Shown here: one piece after another, positions 1 through 5,875 of the stretch
How the letters are laid out: each line of letters begins with the position of its first letter
How positions within the stretch are numbered: position 1 is the stretch's first letter
NCBI GenBank assembly: GCA_009777165.1
Contig: WRML01000082.1
Coordinates: forward strand, 1 to 7,950
Source of the DNA: Kiritimatiellota bacterium
GTDB lineage: Bacteria > Verrucomicrobiota > Kiritimatiellia > RFP12 > UBA1067
Direction: 5' to 3'
Length of the DNA stretch: 7,950 bases
The notes under the pieces: model-generated
The model's input: the letters and a program-made list of their open reading frames with translations, nothing else
Told to the model about the DNA's origin: nothing
Database searches by the model: none
Position numbers and translations under genes: made by a program

Positions 1-425
1 GCCGGTTTGGGAGGGGGGGCCCCAAAACCCAATGGGGAAGCCCCCCCCCCCGAAGCGCATCCCAACTTTAGAACTTTAGAACTCTCGCACTTTAGAACTT
101 CCCCCCCGTTCTTCACCCAGCGCTCCACCTCCATGCACGTCACCTTACAGGGGGCCTCCGGCGCGAGGGTCTCGAGGTTCGCCTTGAGCAGCGCCACATG
201 GCGGGGGTTCTTCTCGACCCACGTCGCACGCCGGGCCCCCCTGCTGAGGGCCTCCATCCCGACAATCCCCGAACCCGCGTACAGGTCCAGGAACGCCGCC
301 CCCGGCACCACGCTCACGAGCATCGCGAACAGTGCCTCGCGCACACGGTCCTGTGTCGGCCTGACCGTGTCGCCGGCCGGCGCCTTCAGCTTGCGTCCAC
401 ACCATTCTCCGCCTGAAATCCTCAT
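1..425 (-). CDS. rsmD: 16S rRNA (guanine-N2)-methyltransferase RsmD, 3' end outside window
   Basis: RsmD uses S-adenosylmethionine to methylate G966 of 16S rRNA during 30S assembly. The frame starting with ATG at 425-423 gives 141 residues and stays open to the window edge. The N-terminal family signature is present (GRKLKAPAGDTVRPTQDRV, about residues 10-28, then REALFAML), followed by SAM-binding motif I (FLDLYAGSGIVGMEALSRGA, 45-64) and the acidic loop WVEKNP (69-74). The catalytic DPPY/F motif expected soon afterwards is not visible. From about residue 107 the protein turns into low-complexity sequence (GGEVLKCESSKVLKLG, then Gly/Ala/Pro-rich), encoded by homopolymers and an octamer repeat. 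Either this is an in-frame insertion with the DPPY motif beyond position 1, or the gene is damaged. The gene diverges from ligA. Identity of the N-terminal half is firm; integrity of the distal part is not. Confidence 0.88.
   Translation of the reverse strand, partial: MRISGGEWCGRKLKAPAGDTVRPTQDRVREALFAMLVSVVPGAAFLDLYAGSGIVGMEALSRGARRATWVEKNPRHVALLKANLETLAPEAPCKVTCMEVERWVKNGGEVLKCESSKVLKLGCASGGGASPLGFGAPPPKP
41..51. repeat. C11 homopolymer (G11 in rsmD sense)
   Basis: Eleven consecutive C residues lie in the low-complexity distal part of rsmD and are read as a poly-Gly stretch on the minus strand. A run this long is prone to replication slippage and to sequencing error, so the rsmD frame upstream of it (towards position 1) is the least certain part of that gene. 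Confidence 0.8.
64..99. repeat. AACTTTAG octamer tandem repeat inside rsmD
   Basis: Units on the plus strand are aactttag (64-71), aactttag (72-79), aactctcg (80-87), cactttag (88-95) and the partial aact (96-99). The block is flanked by a C7 run (101-107) and, after a short spacer, a C11 run (41-51). It is read in frame in rsmD as Val-Leu-Lys and Ser-Ser-Lys-type residues. The 10-mer cgcactttag (86-95) recurs at 5471-5480 between the GH10 and lipoprotein genes. Confidence 0.75.
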
Positions 426-436
426 AGATGGCAAGC

Positions 437-466
437 AGTATATCCCACCCCCCCCTTGGAACGCAA
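437..466 (-). promoter_or_regulatory. Putative sigma70-type promoter of rsmD
   Basis: Reading the minus strand, TTGCGT (466-461) and TATACT (442-437) are separated by 18 bp that contain a G8 run. The -10 matches the consensus at 5 of 6 positions and the -35 at 3 of 6. The -10 ends 11 nt before the rsmD ATG, so the transcript would carry almost no leader. No Shine-Dalgarno sequence is seen. Confidence 0.5.
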
Positions 467-502
467 CTGAAAATTTTGCTCCCAATCGGCTGTGACATAC
501 AC

Positions 503-508
503 TATAAT
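503..508 (+). promoter_or_regulatory. Putative -10 element of ligA (TATAAT)
   Basis: A perfect TATAAT lies 9 nt before the ligA ATG at 518. Transcription would begin about 3-5 nt before the start codon, giving a leaderless or near-leaderless mRNA. This agrees with the lack of any purine-rich ribosome binding site. No convincing -35 hexamer is visible at 16-18 bp spacing, which lowers confidence. Confidence 0.5.
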
Positions 509-517
509 ATACCGACC

Positions 518-2806
518 ATGTTCAACCGCTTAGAGTTTTTGCGAAACGAGATTAATCGGCACGACCGCCTCTACTACGTCGAGGCGCGGCCGGAGATCGG
601 CGACGCGGATTATGACGCGCTCTACCGCGAGCTGGAGGCCCTGGAGCGCGAGCATCCCGAGTGGGCCGCGCCCGACTCGCCCACCCAGCGTGTGGGGGGG
701 GGCCCCCTCGCCGCCTTCCGGCAGGTGCGCCACGCACCCCCCATGATGAGCCTCGACAAGGTCCACGCCAAGGGGGGACTCCTCGAATTCGACACGTTCG
801 TCCGCAAGCAGTTGCCGGAGGAGGTGTGGGACTATGTCGTCGAGCCGAAGGTGGACGGCGTGGCGTTCTCGCTCCTCTACGAGGGGGGCCTCCTGACCCG
901 CGCCGCCACGCGCGGCAACGGCGAGGTCGGCGACGACATCACCGCGAACGTCAGGACCATCCGCTCCATCCCCCTCTCGCTCGCGGGGGGGCCCCCCCCG
1001 GAGGTCGTGGAGGTCCGGGGGGAGGTCTACATGACCCGCGCCGGGTTCGCCGCGCTCAACCGCCGCGAGGAGGAGGCCGGCCGCGAGCCGTTCATGAACC
1101 CGCGCAACGCGACGGCCGGGTCGCTGAAGCAACTGGACCCCCGCGAGGTCGCGACGCGCCCGCTGGAGGCGGTCCTCTACGCGACGGGCGCGGCCCGGGG
1201 CGTGGACTTCCCCACCCACGGGGGCCTGCTGCAGCGGCTGGCGGACTGGGGCTTCAAGACCCCCCCCTGGCAGCGGCTCTGCGTGGACATCCGGGCGGTG
1301 ATGGCGGCGGTTGACGAGCTGGAGGCCCTCCGCCACAGCTTCCCGTTCGAGATGGACGGCGCGGTCATCAAGGTGAACCGCCGCGACCTCTACGACCGCC
1401 TCGGCTCGACGGCGAAGTCGCCGCGCTGGGCGCGGGCGTTCAAGTACGAGCCGGAACGCGCCCTCACGCGCATCCGCGAGGTCACGGTGCAGGTCGGGCG
1501 CACGGGGGTGCTGACCCCCGTGGCGGAGCTGGAGCCCGTGCTGCTGGCCGGGTCGGAGATCGCGCGCGCCACGCTGCACAACGCGGACGAGATCGCGCGC
1601 AAGGACATCCGCATCGGGGATGCGGTCTGGGTCGTGAAGGCGGGCGACGTGATCCCGGCTATCGAGAGCGTCGCCGCGGACCGGCGCACGGGGGGGGAGC
1701 GGGTGTTCGTCATGCCCGCGGCCTGTCCCGTCTGCGGCGGCGGCGTCACGCGGCTCGAGGGCGAGGTGGCGCACCGATGCGTCAACCCCGCCTGCCCCGC
1801 GCAGCTCGTCAACCGCCTGGAGCATTTCGCCTCGCGCAACGCGCTCGACATCCGCGCGCTGGGCGAGGCCATCGCGGAGGCCCTCGTCGCGCAGGGCAAG
1901 GTGCGTACGCCGCTCGACCTCTACGCGCTCACCGTGCCGCAACTGGAGACGATGATGACGGGCGACGCGGAGACGGGCCTGCGCAAGTTCGGCAAGAACG
2001 CGCAGACCGTCGCGGACGCGCTGGAGGCGGCCCGCGCCCTGACCCTCGACCGCTGGCTGTTCGCGACGGGCATCCCGAACGTCGGCGTGACCGTCGCGGA
2101 GAACATCGCGCTCGCCCACGCCGATTATTCCGCGCTGGCGGACTCCCCCCTCCTGCGGCAGGTCGTCCGCCTCGACGCGCTGGAGAAAGAGGCGGAGCTT
2201 GTCAACCCGCGCTCGCGGAATCGCCCGTCACACACGGACGAGGAACGCCAGACGCGCCATGAGCAGTACCTGCGCATCTGCGGCGAGATCGGCGTCATCG
2301 GCGACGGCTTCGTCGGGGCGGGGCTTGCGCGGAAGAAGCCCGGGACCTCCCTGCCGCCGGAGTACATCGTTGACATCAAGGTCGAGGCTGCAAAGGCGAC
2401 GCTCGAGTTCTTCGCCTCGGACTACGGCAAGGCGTGGACCACCCGTATGGGGGAGCTGGGCATCAACCCGCGCTCACCCGAGAGGCGGGCCGTCGCGACG
2501 GACGCGCCGCTCGCGGGCATGACATTCGTGCTGACGGGGACCCTCTCGCAGCCGCGCACGGTTTTCGCGGAGCGCATCGCGGCCGCGGGGGGGGGGGGGC
2601 AGGACACGGTCTCCAAGGCGACGCGCTACCTCGTCGCCGGGCCCGACGCGGGCGGCTCGAAGCTCAACAAGGCCAAGGGCCTCGGGACGGAAATCATTGA
2701 CGAGGCCGCGCTGGAGGCGTTGCTCGGCGGGGGGACGCCGCCGCGCATTACGCCACCCCCCGCCCCTCCGCCGAAAGGGGACTACCAACAGCAGGAGTTG
2801 TTTTGA
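518..2806 (+). CDS. ligA: NAD-dependent DNA ligase LigA (762 aa, extended)
   Basis: LigA seals nicks in duplex DNA in replication and repair, using NAD+. Residues 1-60 hold the Ia domain (ADYDALYRELEALE). The adenylation domain has the catalytic Lys111 in KVDG (111-114), MDGAVIKVN (279-287) and PRWARAFKY (302-310). The OB fold follows (VQVGRTGVLTPVAELEP, about 324-340), then a zinc finger with Cys403, Cys406, Cys421 and Cys426, the HhH region (about 440-650) and a BRCT domain (about 662-738). A Pro-rich tail ends in QQQELF. The ATG at 518 was chosen because homology begins there (MFNRLEFLRNEINRHDRLYY); upstream in-frame codons overlap the rsmD start. At 762 residues it is longer than the usual 650-700. 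Much of the excess is an unfamiliar stretch of about 60 residues (roughly 550-612) in the HhH region. The gene contains many G/C homopolymers, including a G13 run in the BRCT coding region. Confidence 0.96.
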   Translation: MFNRLEFLRNEINRHDRLYYVEARPEIGDADYDALYRELEALEREHPEWAAPDSPTQRVGGGPLAAFRQVRHAPPMMSLDKVHAKGGLLEFDTFVRKQLPEEVWDYVVEPKVDGVAFSLLYEGGLLTRAATRGNGEVGDDITANVRTIRSIPLSLAGGPPPEVVEVRGEVYMTRAGFAALNRREEEAGREPFMNPRNATAGSLKQLDPREVATRPLEAVLYATGAARGVDFPTHGGLLQRLADWGFKTPPWQRLCVDIRAVMAAVDELEALRHSFPFEMDGAVIKVNRRDLYDRLGSTAKSPRWARAFKYEPERALTRIREVTVQVGRTGVLTPVAELEPVLLAGSEIARATLHNADEIARKDIRIGDAVWVVKAGDVIPAIESVAADRRTGGERVFVMPAACPVCGGGVTRLEGEVAHRCVNPACPAQLVNRLEHFASRNALDIRALGEAIAEALVAQGKVRTPLDLYALTVPQLETMMTGDAETGLRKFGKNAQTVADALEAARALTLDRWLFATGIPNVGVTVAENIALAHADYSALADSPLLRQVVRLDALEKEAELVNPRSRNRPSHTDEERQTRHEQYLRICGEIGVIGDGFVGAGLARKKPGTSLPPEYIVDIKVEAAKATLEFFASDYGKAWTTRMGELGINPRSPERRAVATDAPLAGMTFVLTGTLSQPRTVFAERIAAAGGGGQDTVSKATRYLVAGPDAGGSKLNKAKGLGTEIIDEAALEALLGGGTPPRITPPPAPPPKGDYQQQELF
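2587..2599. repeat. G13 homopolymer in the BRCT-coding part of ligA
   Basis: Thirteen consecutive G residues encode the four glycines at about residues 691-694. The usual family sequence here is AAGG-KVTG-SVSK. The window has AAGG-GGQD-TVSK at the same length, so the run has grown by substitution rather than insertion. Losing one G would shift to a frame ending at 2700. Gaining one would shift to a frame that I read as stop-free through the downstream membrane-protease gene. Confidence 0.85.
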
Positions 2807-2865
2807 TGAATGCTCCGATTGCATTCGATTGCATTCGACGGCATTCGATTGCAATCGAGTCTTAA
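2806..2865 (+). CDS. Possible 19-codon coupling ORF between ligA and the M50-like gene
   Basis: An ATG (2806-2808) overlaps the ligA stop as TGATG. It opens a 19-codon frame (MNAPIAFDCIRRHSIAIES) that ends with TAA at 2863-2865, five bases before the ATG of the next gene. The arrangement could let terminating ribosomes reach the downstream start, which has no evident Shine-Dalgarno sequence. The peptide simply translates the decamer repeat array and resembles nothing I recognise, so any role is more likely as a translated leader than as a protein. Chance occurrence is quite possible. Confidence 0.25.
   Translation: MNAPIAFDCIRRHSIAIES
2814..2860. repeat. GCATTCGATT decamer tandem repeat array
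   Basis: Four adjacent 10-bp units are visible: gcattcgatt (2821), gcattcgacg (2831), gcattcgatt (2841) and gcaatcgagt (2851), preceded by a degenerate partial unit. The last junction forms the perfect 12-bp palindrome cgattgcaatcg (2846-2857). The array fills almost the whole 64-bp gap between ligA and the M50-like gene. The 9-mer ggcattcga (2840-2848) recurs at 5481-5489. Confidence 0.8.
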
Positions 2866-2870
2866 AAAAG

Positions 2871-3566
2871 ATGACCCGCTTCCTGAAATTTCTCTCCGGC
2901 ATTTTGCTCCTGCCGCTGTGCGCGGCGGTCACGCTCGCGATTGCGGATGTCCTGCGGAATGCCCACGGCCGCTACATTGAGCTGGCGTGTCTGCTGGCGG
3001 GATATTTCGTCTGGCTGCTGTGCTGGTTTGTGCTGCCGCAACCGATCCGCGTCTACATCCTCGGGCATGAGCTGACCCACGCGCTGTGGGCGATGCTGTT
3101 CGGGGGGCGAGCGAAGAACCTGCGCGTGTCCGCGAAAGGCGGGAGCGTGCGCGTGACGAAGAGCAACGTGCTGATCACGCTCGCGCCGTACTTCTTCCCG
3201 TTCTACACCATCGTGCTGATTGTGATCCGCGTGCTGCTGGGATTCTTTTTCGACCTGAACCCTTACGCCGCCGTATGGCTGTTCCTCGTGGGATTCACGT
3301 GGTCGTTCCATTTCACGTTCACGCTGCAGAGCCTCACGGTGCGCCAGCCCGACATCCAGGAGCACGGCCGGCTCTTCTCGTATGTGCTGATCTACCTGCT
3401 GAACATCCTGGGCATCGGCCTGTGGGTTGTCTGTACCACGTCTGTCACCGTGGGGCACTTTACGAACACGTTGGCCTCGCATGTGGCGGACGCCTACCTT
3501 GCGGTGTGGCATGTGATGTGTTTGGCGCGACAGGCGTTAGTGAAATCCCTCACGCCGAATTCCTAA
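2871..3566 (+). CDS. M50-like integral membrane zinc metallopeptidase
   Basis: This 231-residue, strongly hydrophobic protein carries GHELTHAL (65-72), whose HExxH motif (His66, Glu67, His70) would bind zinc and catalyse peptide hydrolysis at or in the membrane. Probable membrane segments lie near residues 8-26, 37-56, 98-126, 131-152 and 168-192. The segment after the motif (FGGRAKNLRVSAKGGSVRV, then LITLAPYFFPFYTIVL) resembles M50/M50B-type membrane peptidases. The third zinc ligand cannot be assigned with certainty; Asp161 in RQPDIQEHG is one candidate. The ATG at 2871 was chosen because the hydrophobic N-terminus with basic residues (MTRFLKF) begins there. Upstream codons in this frame only translate the ligA end and the decamer repeats. 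No site-2-protease partner or substrate is encoded nearby. Substrate and role are unknown. Confidence 0.72.
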   Translation: MTRFLKFLSGILLLPLCAAVTLAIADVLRNAHGRYIELACLLAGYFVWLLCWFVLPQPIRVYILGHELTHALWAMLFGGRAKNLRVSAKGGSVRVTKSNVLITLAPYFFPFYTIVLIVIRVLLGFFFDLNPYAAVWLFLVGFTWSFHFTFTLQSLTVRQPDIQEHGRLFSYVLIYLLNILGIGLWVVCTTSVTVGHFTNTLASHVADAYLAVWHVMCLARQALVKSLTPNS

Positions 3567-3581
3567 CGTCTCACGCCTCCT

Positions 3582-5402
3582 TCATTTCCCGTCCTTCTCG
3601 CCGAACTGCCATGTGGCGGCGGTACCGTCGCGTTTGTGGGAAAGGGGGCGGGTGACGGTGCGACCGTCAGGGAAGGTTAGCGTGACCTCGTAATCGCCGT
3701 AGAAGCCGCGCGTGCGGAAGTAACCTTGGTCGTCGGTCTTGCCCTGCGCGTCAGTCCGCCACTCGCCGTTGACGAGATCCATGTAGGCTTGCCCAGCGGG
3801 CTTAATCCGCCAGTCCTTGGTGAAGAGCGCGGCGCGGGGGATCCAGTGCGCCTTCTCCCAGAAGCCCCACTGCGTGATGGACTCGGTGGCGGGGTGGGAG
3901 AAGAACGCGGTGAGGAAGTCGCGCAGGTAGTCGCCCTGCGTCTCCCAGTCGTCGGTGGCGATGTCGAACTCGGTGGCGTGGATGGGGAGCTTGAGGGTGG
4001 CGAGGCGGTCGAGGATGGCGATGATTTTCTCGGGGGGGGTGAGGTTCTCGCCGATGTGGCATTGCACGCCGATGACCCCGAGGGGGGCCCCCAGGTCGAG
4101 CAAGGTGCGGATCTGCTTGATGTAGGTCTCGATCTCCGCGTCGGTGTTGCCCCCCCCCGCGATGATGTTATACTCGTTGAGGCAGAGCGCGGGGCGGGGG
4201 TCAATCGCGTGGACGAGCTTGAACCAGTTGGCCATCTCCTGCTGGCCGAGGATGTCTTGCACGACGTGGTTGACGCGCGGCTCGTTGACGACGTCGTAGG
4301 TGTCGAAACGGATGGGGCGCATGAGCGTGGCGACCTCCGTGAGGTGGGCGTCAATGGCGGACTTCAGCGCGGCCGGGTCGTCCTTGAGCGCCTCGATGCG
4401 CTTGGGCATCCACTTCCACCCCGGCCACACGAGGCAGTGCCCGCGCGTGTGAAAGCCGTTGCTCTTGGCCCACTGCGCCATCGCGAGATAAACCATGCGG
4501 CGCTCGGGGTTCTCCCACCCCCAGCCGTCCGACCAGTAGAGGGGGCAGGTGACGCGGTTGAAAAGCTGGCAGACAGTCTCGCGATATTTCCTGCCGTCGG
4601 GGGACTCGCGCAAGAGGGTGTCGCCGTCGTCGAGGAACGTGCCGAACTGGTAGCGGTGGCGGGTGAGGCGGGCGCGCACCTTGACGTTCGTGAGGGGACC
4701 CCCCTCGGGCGTCGTCAGGCGCACCGTGGCCCCCCCCTTGCGGAGCTCCTCGATGCGATCCGCCGCGCCCTTGCGCCAGGGGGCGTCGGGCGCGCGGCCC
4801 TCGTAGGTGATGCGGTTGTAGGGGAGTGCCGACACGTCAATGCCCGGGCCCAAGTTCACGGCAATGACGTCCGCGATCTCGATCGTCTGATCGGCGTGGC
4901 CCAGGTGGATGGCGATCTCAAAGTACCCCGGCTGGCAATCCCACGGCACGGTGTAGCGGAGGTGGAGCGGCCGCCACTCCTGTCCCGGCGCCGCGCTCGC
5001 GGAGACGAACGACTCATACGTCTTCGCATTCTGGAGGAACACCTGAAGGCTGCCGCAACCGCTCTCGGTCTCCGCCCTCGGGCAACGCACCATGAACGAG
5101 ATAAAGAGCGTGTCGCCTTTTGCCACTGGTACTTTGCTGGCGCCCGACAAAATCTGCGCGCCCCATGCCGGGTCCGTGCGCAGCGTCTTGACCTGCATCG
5201 CGTCCCTAAACAACTGCCACTTAACGCTGACCACCGCAAACGTCGTGCGGTCCGTATTCCCGCTGGTGCGGAGGTTCCCGGCGGACAACTCCCCGAAGAC
5301 GGGTTCGGGCTTGCCCGGGAGCGTCTCAAGGTCGAACCCCAAGAGGGGGGCCCCTGAGAGTGTTGTGATGAGTAGTGCCGTTGAAAACGCCATATTCCGC
5401 AT
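3582..5402 (-). CDS. Secreted GH10 family glycoside hydrolase (endo-1,4-beta-xylanase-like)
   Basis: This 606-residue enzyme belongs to GH10, which cleaves beta-1,4-xylan or related polysaccharides with retention of configuration. Residues 1-22 look like a signal peptide. Residues about 23-190 look like a carbohydrate-binding beta-sandwich (inference). The catalytic barrel spans about 245-545, with acid/base Glu374 in DVVNEP and nucleophile Glu478 in HATEFD. GHCLVW (321-326), VQCH (446-449) and QWGFWE (511-516) are other barrel landmarks. A C-terminal beta-rich extension (about 546-606) follows. The canonical ENxxKW after FNxxT is replaced by CPLYW (286-290), so the sugar-binding subsites differ from textbook xylanases. 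The ATG at 5402 was chosen because AAAGGA lies 8 nt upstream and the signal peptide begins there. The gene converges on the M50-like gene with 15 bp between stops; no hairpin terminator is visible. Confidence 0.92.
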   Translation of the reverse strand: MRNMAFSTALLITTLSGAPLLGFDLETLPGKPEPVFGELSAGNLRTSGNTDRTTFAVVSVKWQLFRDAMQVKTLRTDPAWGAQILSGASKVPVAKGDTLFISFMVRCPRAETESGCGSLQVFLQNAKTYESFVSASAAPGQEWRPLHLRYTVPWDCQPGYFEIAIHLGHADQTIEIADVIAVNLGPGIDVSALPYNRITYEGRAPDAPWRKGAADRIEELRKGGATVRLTTPEGGPLTNVKVRARLTRHRYQFGTFLDDGDTLLRESPDGRKYRETVCQLFNRVTCPLYWSDGWGWENPERRMVYLAMAQWAKSNGFHTRGHCLVWPGWKWMPKRIEALKDDPAALKSAIDAHLTEVATLMRPIRFDTYDVVNEPRVNHVVQDILGQQEMANWFKLVHAIDPRPALCLNEYNIIAGGGNTDAEIETYIKQIRTLLDLGAPLGVIGVQCHIGENLTPPEKIIAILDRLATLKLPIHATEFDIATDDWETQGDYLRDFLTAFFSHPATESITQWGFWEKAHWIPRAALFTKDWRIKPAGQAYMDLVNGEWRTDAQGKTDDQGYFRTRGFYGDYEVTLTFPDGRTVTRPLSHKRDGTAATWQFGEKDGK

Positions 5403-5410
5403 GCTGTGAT

Positions 5411-5416
5411 TCCTTT
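5411..5416 (-). promoter_or_regulatory. Ribosome binding site of the GH10 gene
   Basis: On the minus strand AAAGGA ends 8 nt before the ATG at 5402. It decides between this start and the longer in-frame alternatives at 5420 and 5465, which lack such a site and would put a polar extension in front of the signal peptide. It also shows that this genome uses Shine-Dalgarno initiation for some genes, in contrast to rsmD and ligA. Confidence 0.65.
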
Positions 5417-5463
5417 CTGTCATGTGGGTTTCAATGGTAGATGATCTGACGGGACAGCGCAAC

Positions 5464-5490
5464 AATTTAGCGCACTTTAGGGCATTCGAA
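5464..5490. repeat. Composite of octamer- and decamer-family repeat motifs
   Basis: Between the divergent GH10 and lipoprotein genes, aatttagcgcactttag is followed directly by ggcattcgaa. The 10-mer cgcactttag (5471-5480) is identical to 86-95 in the rsmD block. The 9-mer ggcattcga (5481-5489) is identical to 2840-2848 in the decamer array. The joined motifs may be a scrap of a dispersed repeat family or a regulatory site of the divergent promoters. Confidence 0.45.
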
Positions 5491-5536
5491 TTTTTCGCTT
5501 CCCTTCCCGCCCCGTTTGTGATACGTTATTTCCATT

Positions 5537-5779
5537 ATGAAAAAATTCGGAATGGTATTCGTCGGTGCAACGGTTGTTGCAATGTTGCTGAGTGGTTGCG
5601 AATCAATGAAGGGCCATGAGGGTGCGGCGGTCGGCGCGGGCGTCGGCGCGGCAGGTGGCGCGGCCATCGGCGCGGCCGCTGCGGGCAGCGGTAACCGTGG
5701 CACCGGAGCGGTGATCGGCGGGCTGATCGGCGGTGCCGTGGGCGGTGTCGCGGGCGACCAGCTCCATGACAAGAAATAG
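5537..5779 (+). CDS. Small Gly-zipper lipoprotein
   Basis: This 80-residue protein has a lysine-led signal peptide (MKKFGMVFVGATVVAMLLSG), the lipobox LSGC with lipidated Cys21, and then an Ala/Gly-rich segment (29-73) with GxxxG-spaced glycines ending in QLHDKK. Such Gly-zipper lipoproteins (SlyB and YMGG-like relatives) sit in the inner leaflet of the outer membrane or pack as membrane-associated helices. This supports a diderm cell envelope. The start is fixed by the signal peptide. No Shine-Dalgarno sequence precedes it; weak -10-like hexamers (tacgtt, gatacg) lie 9-11 nt upstream. It diverges from the GH10 gene, with 134 bp between the two start codons, and lies 107 bp upstream of mcsA without a visible terminator. 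Co-transcription with mcsA is possible but not shown. The specific function is unknown. Confidence 0.85.
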   Translation: MKKFGMVFVGATVVAMLLSGCESMKGHEGAAVGAGVGAAGGAAIGAAAAGSGNRGTGAVIGGLIGGAVGGVAGDQLHDKK

Positions 5780-5875
5780 CCGCTAGCACAGCCACGCCAC
5801 GCGCAGAGTGGATTCGTTCGGGGTCTTTGTAGGCACCGGAAAAGGGGGGTATTGCCGTTTCCTGTTCCGATCGTT

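Noticed and set aside
7..495. Plus-strand frame opposite rsmD
   Set aside because: It translates the repeat and homopolymers, while the other strand has clear RsmD motifs.
428..517. An upstream LigA start at 428
   Set aside because: The 30 extra codons overlap the start of rsmD, cross both promoters and have no LigA similarity.
530..2119. A 529-codon minus-strand frame opposite ligA
   Set aside because: Arg/Asp/Leu-rich low-information sequence opposite a highly conserved gene, with no domain and no start signals.
2814..2860. CRISPR array
   Set aside because: Units are 10 bp, adjacent, without spacers, and no cas genes are present.
3455..3467. Another octamer-family copy (gcactttacgaac)
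   Set aside because: It is inside the M50-like coding sequence, has an extra base, and is explained by codons for His-Phe-Thr-Asn.
3567..3581. Bidirectional terminator between the convergent stops
   Set aside because: Only 15 bp, with no inverted repeat or T-tract visible.
3726..5357. A 543-codon plus-strand open frame opposite the GH10 gene
   Set aside because: It is antisense to an enzyme with intact catalytic motifs, has a biased Val/Gly/Arg/Glu composition and no recognisable domain. In high-G+C DNA such mirror frames are expected.
5780..5875. Riboswitch or terminator between the lipoprotein gene and mcsA
   Set aside because: Only a weak CCAC/GTGG pairing and no U-run; no conserved riboswitch core that I recognise.
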